Origin: an uncultured Collinsella sp.
GTDB taxonomy: Bacteria > Actinomycetota > Coriobacteriia > Coriobacteriales > Coriobacteriaceae
Direction of reading: 5' to 3'
Assembly: GCA_902470695.1 (NCBI GenBank)
Contig: CABRHH010000001.1
Span: 62,001-126,000 of the forward strand
DNA: 64,000 nucleotides
In this document: piece after piece, positions 1-6,952 of the stretch
Layout: every line of letters starts with the position of its first letter
How positions within the stretch are numbered: the stretch's first letter is position 1
Translations under genes and position numbers: made by a program
Notes under the pieces: model-generated
Seen by the model: only the letters and a program-made list of their open reading frames with translations
Database searches by the model: none
What the model was told of the DNA's origin: nothing

Positions 1-164
1 CACAGTGCGCTGCCCGCCAGCGGCATGGCCGCGCAGGCCCCGACGCCGACAAGCACCACGACGAGCAGTGCTATCGCGCACCCCCTGCCAGCGCGCCGAC
101 CGCCGCGCGCAGCACCGTGCGAACCGGCGCCGCAAGGCTCCGACACCATCCGAGATTCATCCAT
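1..164 (-). CDS. N-terminus of an unidentified membrane protein or lipoprotein (partial)
   Basis: Reading leftwards from an ATG at 164 gives 54 open codons that run off the window edge. An AAGGAG ribosome site lies at about 171-177. After a basic stretch (GGRRAGRG, residues about 21-28) comes a hydrophobic segment, IALLVVVLVGVGACAAM, which is a signal anchor or signal peptide; VGAC could serve as a lipobox. It lies downstream of the LanFEG-like transporter genes on the same strand, separated by 150 bp, so an immunity lipoprotein or a LanK-type sensor kinase would both fit the context. The fragment is too short to decide. A GTG three bases upstream is an alternative start. Confidence 0.5.
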   Translation of the reverse strand, partial: MDESRMVSEPCGAGSHGAARGGRRAGRGCAIALLVVVLVGVGACAAMPLAGSAL

Positions 165-314
165 CACATGCTCCTTCTTCCATCGGGCTCCGCAGCCCGC
201 CCCTCGTTTTTCGCCAGGCAGCGCCGCCCGGCATGCACCCTTTCGCCGGAGCCCGCCGCCCGGCACGCATCCACGCGCCAGGTCCCGCCGCCCGGCCCTC
301 GTCCGCACGACCGG

Positions 315-1253
315 TCATTCGCCGCCGCGTCGGGCGTCCTCGAAACGATTCGCCGCCGCCAGCGCACCGGCCACCACCGGTACCGTGACCGCCGCGCACG
401 CAACGAGCACCTCGCGGGCGGCAGCCTGCAGTGCCGGCAGCTGCGCTGCAAGCTCGGGGCGAGCCGAGGTGGCAGCGATCGCGGCCTCCATGGCAAGCGA
501 AGCCAGGCGCACCGGCCACACAATCGGGATCCACGCCGTCACGCCTCCCGCCATCGCACCGCTGAACGTGCCCGTCACCAGCCCGTTCGCCAAGCCGCCA
601 ATCGACATCAGCGCACCCATGAACCCGAGCGCGCCCACCGCGATGACTGCGTTGCGCCCCCATTTGAGCGCGATGGCGATCGCGAGCGCATACAGGCACG
701 CGCTGCCCGCGGCGATGCCGGCAAGCGCCTGCGCGAAGGCCTCAGGCGCAGGCAGGCCGCGGCCGAAGACTCCCATGAGGGCGGCAAAGACACCCGTTGC
801 CAGCACCGCCGCGAGCACCCCGAGCGCCAGCAGCACCAGGCCGAGCGCCGCGAGCACCCGGCGGCGCGACACGGCGCCCAGCAGGTTCGCGTAGGCGCCC
901 GCCTCGCGCTCCGCGTCGATCGCCAACCCGCAGGACAGGCCCACCAGCAACGGAGCTCCCGCGCCCACGAGCTGCATGAACGCATCACAGGACAGCTGCG
1001 CATCCCAGGGCGTGGCCCCGAAATACAGCCCCGCCGCCCCACCGAGGGCCACCGCAAGCACCAGGTGCAACGCGATGAGCGGCGAGCGCCGCATGCGCCA
1101 GAGGGTCGAGCGGATCGCGCCCGCCATGCCCGCATGTGAACAGGGCCGCGTGCCCGGCGTCTGGGTCCCCGGCACCGGCACCCCCGGCTCCCGGCCAACC
1201 CGACCGTCCGCGCAGGATGGAGCCGGCACCGGTACCTCATTGCCCCGCCGCAT
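315..1253 (-). CDS. LanG/MutG-type lantibiotic-immunity ABC permease
   Basis: This 312-residue integral membrane protein has about six hydrophobic segments. It is the third gene of a LanF-LanE-LanG-like set and probably forms the transmembrane part of an exporter that expels lantibiotics or related antimicrobial peptides from the membrane. The ATG immediately follows the stop of the upstream permease gene (zero spacing), indicating translational coupling. The first ~42 residues are Pro/Arg-rich and unlike a membrane protein, so the true start may be an internal Met near residue 43 (MAGAIRSTLWRMRRSP), which would give a length closer to the family norm of about 250. Assignment to MutG/SpaG rather than a generic ABC-2 permease is by context and overall pattern. 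Confidence 0.7.
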   Translation of the reverse strand: MRRGNEVPVPAPSCADGRVGREPGVPVPGTQTPGTRPCSHAGMAGAIRSTLWRMRRSPLIALHLVLAVALGGAAGLYFGATPWDAQLSCDAFMQLVGAGAPLLVGLSCGLAIDAEREAGAYANLLGAVSRRRVLAALGLVLLALGVLAAVLATGVFAALMGVFGRGLPAPEAFAQALAGIAAGSACLYALAIAIALKWGRNAVIAVGALGFMGALMSIGGLANGLVTGTFSGAMAGGVTAWIPIVWPVRLASLAMEAAIAATSARPELAAQLPALQAAAREVLVACAAVTVPVVAGALAAANRFEDARRGGE

Positions 1254-2054
1254 CTAGACCGCCTCCCGCTTCGAGAACCACCGCGCGCCCAGCACCGTGA
1301 GCAGCACGCCGACACCAACAGCCACCGCCAGACCCGCCACCCAGGTGGCGTCGATGATGCCCGACGGCGACCCGGCAGCCAGCGGGATGCCGGAGAACTC
1401 GACCCCGCTGAACGGCGAGGGCGCACGGAACGCCACCGCCGAGGGCATAAGCCACCAGACACCGCTCGAACCGCCCACGATACCCAACGAGATCTGTGCC
1501 AGCAGGGGCACCGCGATGCCGGCAAGCATTCCGAAGCGGCAGGCGAGCATGAGGCCCGCCGGGATCATCCACCAGCTCGCAGCGGTCACGATCAGCGCAA
1601 TCGCCGCGCTGGCGACGAACCCCGGGGCGTTTGCCCCGGCGGCATGTGCCACCCCCGAGCAGACGCCCACGACCGTGCAGGACGCGAGCATGAGCCCCAG
1701 GGATACCATCGCCTTCGCCCACCAGATGCGCGCCGGCTCGATCGGCAGGCCGAGCACCGAACGCAGGCGATGGCGCGCGTCGAGGTTCGCCACGCTCGCC
1801 ACGATGAGCGCCGCCGCCACCGGCAGACCCAACGTGTACCAGTAGCACCACCCGTAGGTGCCGAACCCGACCACGCCCGCCGAGCGGCCCGGGATGACGC
1901 CGGATGCGAGCAGCCCCAGCGCGCAGAACGGCAACGGGGCTATGAGCGCCACCCGCAAGGGAGCCGCACGGCGCACCTTGCGAGCCTCGGCACGCACCGG
2001 CGCCAGGCGCGACAGGCGGGCAAGCGGAATCGATGAGGCAGGCACCCGGCTCAT
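1254..2054 (-). CDS. LanE/MutE-type lantibiotic-immunity ABC permease
   Basis: A 266-residue polytopic membrane protein with six likely membrane helices, the usual size for the LanE/EpiE half of a LanFEG exporter. A conserved-looking loop (LDARHRLRSVLGLPIEPARIWWAK is split here: LDARHRLRSVLG at about 91-102) matches the cytoplasmic loop seen in this permease family that contacts the ATPase. It overlaps the upstream ATPase gene by four bases (2051-2054), and its stop abuts the next permease start, so the three genes form one transcript. Function as peptide-antibiotic protection is inferred from the family and gene order; no lantibiotic precursor or modification gene is in the window. Confidence 0.75.
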   Translation of the reverse strand: MSRVPASSIPLARLSRLAPVRAEARKVRRAAPLRVALIAPLPFCALGLLASGVIPGRSAGVVGFGTYGWCYWYTLGLPVAAALIVASVANLDARHRLRSVLGLPIEPARIWWAKAMVSLGLMLASCTVVGVCSGVAHAAGANAPGFVASAAIALIVTAASWWMIPAGLMLACRFGMLAGIAVPLLAQISLGIVGGSSGVWWLMPSAVAFRAPSPFSGVEFSGIPLAAGSPSGIIDATWVAGLAVAVGVGVLLTVLGARWFSKREAV

Positions 2055-2821
2055 GCGCGCTCACCTCCCTGCGGCGCCGCCGCATCCCGACGCCCGCTCG
2101 CACCGCCCGAGGCGCCGCGCATCACGCCGCGGCACACGTCCATGAACAGCGCCTCCAGGTCCTCTCCCGCCGCAAGCGCACCTTCGTAGGCGAGCATGCC
2201 CTGCGTGATGATGCCCACGCTGTCGGCCACATGCGCCACTTCGCCCAGGATGTGGCTCGACACGATCACCGTGATGCCCGCCTGGGGAAACGAGCGAATC
2301 AGGTGCCGCAGGTCCTCGATGCCGATCGGGTCCAGGCCGTTGGTGGGCTCATCGAGGATGAGCAGACGCGGGCTGCCCACCAGGGCCAGCGCGATTCCCA
2401 GGCGCTGCTTCATGCCCAGGCTGAACTGGCCCGCCCGTTTGGAGCCCGTGTTGCGCAAATCAACCAGCTGCAGCACCTCATCGATGCGGGCGGGTGCCAC
2501 GCCGAGCAGCTCGGTGCGCACGCGCAGGTTCTCGCGTGCGGTGAGGTTGGCGTACAGCGGGGGTGTCTCGATCAGCGAGCCGATCTCGTAGAGGTCCTCG
2601 CGCCGCCAAGGATGCCCGTCGAACACGATCTGCCCCTCCGTGGGCCGCAGCATGCCGGTCAGCATCTTGAGCATGGTCGATTTGCCCGCACCGTTGGGGC
2701 CGAGCAGGCCGTACACCTCGCCGGCGCGCACATGCAGCGATGCCGCGTCGACGGCTGTCTGAGCTGAGCTGCCGCGCCCGAAGCGCTTGGTCAGCCCGCA
2801 TGTTTCCAAAAGATTGTCCAC
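2051..2821 (-). CDS. LanF/MutF-type ABC transporter ATP-binding protein
   Basis: ATPase of the LanFEG-like exporter. It has a Walker A (GPNGAGKST), a signature region around FSLGMKQRLGIA, a Walker B ending LLILDEPTNGLDP, and a switch His in VSSHIL. The signature is SLGMKQR rather than LSGGQ, as is common in the bacitracin/lantibiotic-immunity subgroup. I chose the GTG at 2821 (VDNLLETCGLTKRFG) because it has a GGTGAGG ribosome site and matches the usual N-terminus; an upstream ATG at 2866 would add 15 residues with no family resemblance. It is the first gene of the three-gene operon, transcribed away from the SOS-boxed promoter at 2941. Confidence 0.82.
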   Translation of the reverse strand: MDNLLETCGLTKRFGRGSSAQTAVDAASLHVRAGEVYGLLGPNGAGKSTMLKMLTGMLRPTEGQIVFDGHPWRREDLYEIGSLIETPPLYANLTARENLRVRTELLGVAPARIDEVLQLVDLRNTGSKRAGQFSLGMKQRLGIALALVGSPRLLILDEPTNGLDPIGIEDLRHLIRSFPQAGITVIVSSHILGEVAHVADSVGIITQGMLAYEGALAAGEDLEALFMDVCRGVMRGASGGASGRRDAAAPQGGERA

Positions 2822-2940
2822 GATCCTCACCTTCTTCTCGTCCAGGCGGCCCGCATCTCCGCGCACCGCCCGATCTGGGTACGGTTTCCAGCTTCGCGCC
2901 CAAATCTCAAGAAGTCTTAAAGGCAGGGACTTTTTCTCAA

Positions 2941-2998
2941 AAACACGAACATTTGTTTGCAGTTATGCTATTATTTGACCATCGAAGGCTGAGGGGAG
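2941..2998 (+). promoter_or_regulatory. Promoter with LexA-like SOS box, copy 1, and ribosome site
   Basis: CGAACATTTGTTTG at 2946-2959 fits the Gram-positive/actinobacterial LexA pattern CGAAC-N4-GTTCG with one change. Nine bases further is an extended -10, TGCTATTAT (2966-2974), and then GAGGGGAG at 2991-2998 before the ATG at 3003. The operator sits over the expected -35. The 34 bases 2941-2974 match 3616-3649 at 28 positions. LexA control is inferred from the motif. Confidence 0.55.
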
Positions 2999-3002
2999 CG
3001 CC

Positions 3003-3740
3003 ATGAACATTGCCGATGATGGCAGCACAGCAAAAAGCTTGATGCCAAGACCGCAAGCGGCTACCATAGAATGTGAAAGAACCGGGAGCACTTCTAGCGC
3101 GTGCGCAAGTGGAAATCTCCCGGTCGTATCTTTTTCATGCGATGTTCCCTCGTTCAAAACGAATGCGCAAATTCTCAGCGAACTTGCAGCCAAGGGCTAT
3201 GTTGGCACCGATAAGCCGGAATCGATCTATGTGCTCGAACATGTTACGTACCAGCATCTCACACCATACTTGAAAGCGCTCGATGGCATGAACCGGCATC
3301 CCGACCCTTCGCTCAAGCTCGCCCACGACCTTCTGACATTTGATAGAAGAATGCAGGCGATGCTGCTGAAATACACAGGTGTATTCGAATTTCAGCTGAG
3401 AAGCCAGTATCTATCCCACATGGCAGAAAGACACGGCGCGTATGCGATATACGACGCCACCATCTTTCTAAGGGCCAATCGGCATACGGAAACACTCGGC
3501 GATGCCAGCCGATGCAGACAATGGCACCGAACGCTGAATCGGTGTTCCGTCCCCTACGCAGGCCCAGCGCTGCCGAGCGAGTATCCATACATAAGAAGTT
3601 TCAAAACAGGCATAGAAACACGAACACCTGTTTGTGATTATGCTACTATGGGTACACATCGTTCGCTCAGGGCTGTCGGGTTACGGGAGGAGGGCGCATG
3701 GAACATCGTCATATGCGCAGCGTGCACGCACGCGAGCTGA
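3003..3740 (+). pseudogene. Abi_2 (AbiD/AbiF-like) abortive-infection protein, 3'-truncated remnant
   Basis: Residues about 50-165 resemble the Abi_2 family: the start KTNAQILSELAAKGYV, then LTPYLKAL, FDRRMQAMLLKYTGVFEFQLRSQ and a HMAERHGAY region typical of the family's EFDRKLR...IE..LRS..A core. Intact members are about 300-350 residues. Here family-like sequence ends near residue 165 (base ~3495), and the reading frame then drifts through a second promoter and into the TerB gene, so the C-terminal ~80 residues are probably not native. The first ~48 residues also look unlike the family. The region is visibly richer in A+T than its neighbours, which suggests acquisition by transfer. Known relatives block phage growth by host shutdown; this copy is probably inactive. 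Confidence 0.55.
3616..3693 (+). promoter_or_regulatory. Promoter with LexA-like SOS box, copy 2, and ribosome site
   Basis: CGAACACCTGTTTG at 3621-3634 is followed nine bases later by the extended -10 TGCTACTAT (3641-3649). A strong GGGAGGAGGG ribosome site at about 3685-3693 precedes the TerB-domain gene start at 3698. Spacing of box, -10 and gene is the same as in copy 1 upstream of the Abi-like remnant, so one arose by duplication of the other. This is the only obvious promoter for the TerB, ATPase and helicase genes. Confidence 0.58.
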
Positions 3741-5587
3741 TCGAAAAGCTCATGGCAACCGAGCGACTGCGGGCGAGCTCGCACTTTTCCGACCGGGTGT
3801 TCCGCGATGAGCCCATTCTCACCACCGGACGCCAGATGGCGAACTACCTGCCCGACCGCTACCGCGAGATGCGCGCCATCTCGCGCTGGCAGGACGGCGC
3901 GCGCGGCGGCCGATGGCTCACCGAGGCCGAGCTGTTCTGGAAGCAGGCCTCGTTCATGGCCGACTGGGAGGACGACTGCCCCTACAACGGCTCGTTCAAG
4001 TCCTATTACCCCACCTACAACGCCATGAGCGACCGCCAGCTGCGCGGGTACTTCACTTGGCGCGCCGCCGTGCGCCGGGGCGAGATCGCCCCCACCTCGA
4101 CATCGTTTGCCTACGTGTACCTGTATGAGCTCATCGGCGGCATCGGCACCAGCAGCCCGATCGTCGGCTTCGAGCGCTTCAAGGCGTTTTGGGAGGCCTA
4201 TCGTCTCCTCGATGGCGACATCGACCGCCATGCCGGTCTATGGCTGCAAGATTATGTTGTGTACCATGGGCTCGATCGCGAGCTGCTGGCAGACGCCCCT
4301 GCCCGGGCGCACGACCGGGCCCTCAACGCGGTTGCGCGCGCCGATGCGGCCTGCCGCGCGCTCGCGCCCGCCAAGTTGAAAGCGGGCGCCTCCATCCTGC
4401 CGCTCCCACCGCGCGCCAGCCTCGAGGAGCAGCTGTTCGGCGCCCTCGACGAGCTCTCCTCCTACCGCGCCGGGCGAAGCCGGCTGTACCGCGAGGACCC
4501 CGAAGCGCTCAGACGCGTGACCTGCGCGGTATGGACGCACCTGAGTCGGCGCCGCGAGCGGCAAAGCGGCAGCAACCTCATCGACAGCTGGTTCGGCAGT
4601 CGGCTGGAGATGCCCTACACGATGTTCGCCTCTGCGGTGTTCTTCGAGCCCGAACGCCATCCCGACACCGTCTACGAACTCGACGAGGGGCATCGGTACG
4701 AATGCACAAGCGGCCTGTGGAGCTGTGAGCGGCGCTACGGGGCCCAGGCGCGCAGCCCCAAACTCGGTCAGATGATGCGCGCCTGCGACCGCACGCTCAG
4801 ATGCGCCCTGGACATGCCCCACCCGCTCAAGGATGACGGCAAGACCCCGCGCTACCTGCAACAGGCCATCGACCGCGAAGTCGCGGCGCTGCTCGATTGG
4901 CGTCGCGCCCACGCGCCGGTGCGCATCGAGATCGACCGCACGCGCCTGGACGCCATCCGCCATACCGCCGCTCAGACCCGCGAGGCGCTGCTGATCGAGG
5001 AGGAGCGCAGCGGCTGCGGCGAGCTCGTGCAGGCAGCCGAGCCAAGCTCGGAGCCGGAAGGCGCACGGAAGCAAGGCGCAAGCGATTCGAGCCCAGCAGC
5101 ATCCTCCGAAGCCGCATCTGCTGACGGGCACAGCAGGATCCACAGCGGAAGGCCGGCAGACCTGCCGCCACAGCCCGCTTCGACGGCAGGAGGCAGCCCA
5201 CCCGACTTCCCCGCCAGCGCGAAGGTCCCCGATGAAGCGGTGCCGGAGAGGACCGTTCCGGAGCAGCAGGCACGAGCGGCAACAGAGTATGTGGCCCCAG
5301 ACGACGCCGCCAGCGTTGCGAGCGCGGACGCCGCACGGGAGGCCGAGGCAACCGGCGGGCTCGACGTCGCCGGCGAGCGCTACCTGCATGCGCTGGCGGC
5401 AAACGACCGGGCGGCGGCGCAGGCGGCTGCCGAGGCGGCACCGCACTCGGAAGACCTGCTGGTCGATGCCATCAACGAAGCGCTGTTCGACCTGGTGGGC
5501 GACACCGTGATCGAATACGGGCCGGACGGCCCCGCGCTAATCGAGGACTACCGGCAAGACGTGGAAGGATTGCTGAGCCATGCATAA
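3698..5587 (+). CDS. TerB_N/TerB_C domain protein of an ATPase-helicase stress or defence module
   Basis: A 629-residue protein. Residues about 73-290 match the TerB_N pattern (TEAELFWKQASFMADWEDD, YFTWRAAVRRG, SFAYVYLYELIGGIG). Residues about 430-625 match TerB_C (LDAIRHTAAQTREALLIEEE, then YLHALAANDRAAA and INEALFDLVGDTVIE), interrupted at about 455-555 by a Pro/Ala/Ser/Glu-rich linker. TerB-type domains are linked in the literature to tellurite/stress-response systems, and TerB_N-TerB_C proteins have been noted beside P-loop ATPases and Lhr-like helicases as a predicted DNA-processing module. The stop overlaps the ATPase start by eight bases, so the two are translationally coupled. The ATG at 3698 has a strong ribosome site. 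The biochemical activity is unknown. Confidence 0.75.
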   Translation: MEHRHMRSVHARELIEKLMATERLRASSHFSDRVFRDEPILTTGRQMANYLPDRYREMRAISRWQDGARGGRWLTEAELFWKQASFMADWEDDCPYNGSFKSYYPTYNAMSDRQLRGYFTWRAAVRRGEIAPTSTSFAYVYLYELIGGIGTSSPIVGFERFKAFWEAYRLLDGDIDRHAGLWLQDYVVYHGLDRELLADAPARAHDRALNAVARADAACRALAPAKLKAGASILPLPPRASLEEQLFGALDELSSYRAGRSRLYREDPEALRRVTCAVWTHLSRRRERQSGSNLIDSWFGSRLEMPYTMFASAVFFEPERHPDTVYELDEGHRYECTSGLWSCERRYGAQARSPKLGQMMRACDRTLRCALDMPHPLKDDGKTPRYLQQAIDREVAALLDWRRAHAPVRIEIDRTRLDAIRHTAAQTREALLIEEERSGCGELVQAAEPSSEPEGARKQGASDSSPAASSEAASADGHSRIHSGRPADLPPQPASTAGGSPPDFPASAKVPDEAVPERTVPEQQARAATEYVAPDDAASVASADAAREAEATGGLDVAGERYLHALAANDRAAAQAAAEAAPHSEDLLVDAINEALFDLVGDTVIEYGPDGPALIEDYRQDVEGLLSHA

Positions 5588-6869
5588 GACCGACACCTCC
5601 CCGGCGGCCCCGCGCGTCCCCAAGCGCGTGGCCGCCGTCATCATCAACTCGCTCAAAGGTGGCGTGGTCCCCCGCATCGGCCTGCCCTACATCACGGTGG
5701 GCCGCGAGGTTGAGATCCAGGCGCTGCTGCACGACCTCAGCCTGATCTCCGACGGCGGCGCGAGCTTTCGCTTCCTCGTGGGCCGCTACGGCGCCGGCAA
5801 GAGCTTCCTGCTGCAGACCATCCGCACCCACGCCATGGGTGAGGGCTTCGTGGTGGCCGACGCCGACCTCTCCCCCGAGCGCCGCCTGCAAGGCGGACAA
5901 GGGCAGGGACTTGCCACCTACCGCGAGCTCGTGCGCAATCTATCGACCAAAACCCGACCCGAGGGCGGGGCACTGCGCCTTGTCATGGACCGCTGGGTGG
6001 CCCAAACCGACGCCGCCGAGGACACGGCGTGGCGCGACGAGCTCGACGCCCTGCAGGACATGGTCCATGGCTTCGAGTTCTCCCGCATGGTCATGCGCTA
6101 CCGCGAAGCTACGCACCAGGAAGACGCGGAAACCGCCGCCCACGTCCTCAAATGGCTGCGCGGCGAGTACCGCACGAAAACCGAGGCCCGCAGCGAGCTC
6201 GGCGCGAGCGGCATCATCGACGACGACAACTGGTACGACCACGTGAAGCTGCTGGCGCGCTTTTTGGTGGGCGCCGGCTACCGGGGCATGCTCGTGCTCA
6301 TCGACGAACTGGTGAACCTGCACAAGATCCCGAACGCGATCACGCGCCAGTACAACTACGAGAAGATCCTGCAGATGTACAACGACACCCTGCAGGGCAA
6401 GGCGCACCACCTGGGTATCATCATGGGCGGCACGCCGCAGTCCATCGAGGACCGGCGGCGCGGCGTGTTCTCCTACGAGGCCCTGCGCAGCCGCCTGACG
6501 CAGGGCAGATTTGCCCAAGAAGACGTGCGCGACATGCTCGCCCCCATCATTCGCCTGCAGCCGCTCACCCACGAGGAGCTGCTCATCCTCATCGAGAAGC
6601 TCGCGCAGATCCACGCCGGCTACTTCGGGTACGAGGCGCACGTATCCGAGGAGGACCTGGCGGCATTTCTGCAGATCGAATTCGGGCGCGTGGGCGCCGA
6701 GACCCACCTGACCCCGCGCGAGGTCATCCGCGACTTCATCGAGCTGCTGGACATCGCCTGTCAAAACCCCGATCTCGACATCTCCGAGCTGCTGCGCCGC
6801 GAGCAGCCGGCATCTGCCCCCGCTGCAGACGCTGGCGGGGATACCCCGTTTGCCGAGTTCACCCTGTAG
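5580..6869 (+). CDS. BrxD-like (DUF2791) P-loop ATPase
   Basis: A 429-residue AAA/STAND-like ATP-binding protein of the DUF2791 type also found as BrxD in BREX phage-defence loci. The Walker A is GRYGAGKSF (residues 68-76) and the Walker B is MLVLIDEL (about 237-244), with downstream sensor-like GTPQSIEDRRRGVFSYEALRSR split over about 289-311. The N-terminus (IINSLKGGVVPRIG) is the family's conserved lead-in. It overlaps the TerB gene and precedes the helicase, a pairing seen for BrxD-BrxHI. It probably couples ATP hydrolysis to loading or control of the helicase on DNA. No pglX, pglZ or brxC homologue is visible here, so this is not a complete BREX system. Confidence 0.8.
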   Translation: MHKTDTSPAAPRVPKRVAAVIINSLKGGVVPRIGLPYITVGREVEIQALLHDLSLISDGGASFRFLVGRYGAGKSFLLQTIRTHAMGEGFVVADADLSPERRLQGGQGQGLATYRELVRNLSTKTRPEGGALRLVMDRWVAQTDAAEDTAWRDELDALQDMVHGFEFSRMVMRYREATHQEDAETAAHVLKWLRGEYRTKTEARSELGASGIIDDDNWYDHVKLLARFLVGAGYRGMLVLIDELVNLHKIPNAITRQYNYEKILQMYNDTLQGKAHHLGIIMGGTPQSIEDRRRGVFSYEALRSRLTQGRFAQEDVRDMLAPIIRLQPLTHEELLILIEKLAQIHAGYFGYEAHVSEEDLAAFLQIEFGRVGAETHLTPREVIRDFIELLDIACQNPDLDISELLRREQPASAPAADAGGDTPFAEFTL

Positions 6870-6952
6870 GGCGGTGCGGACCCGGCAGAAGGCGGCATGA
6901 CGGCGGCGCCTGACACCCAGGCCGCAATGCCGTACCGAAAGGAGGAGGAACC

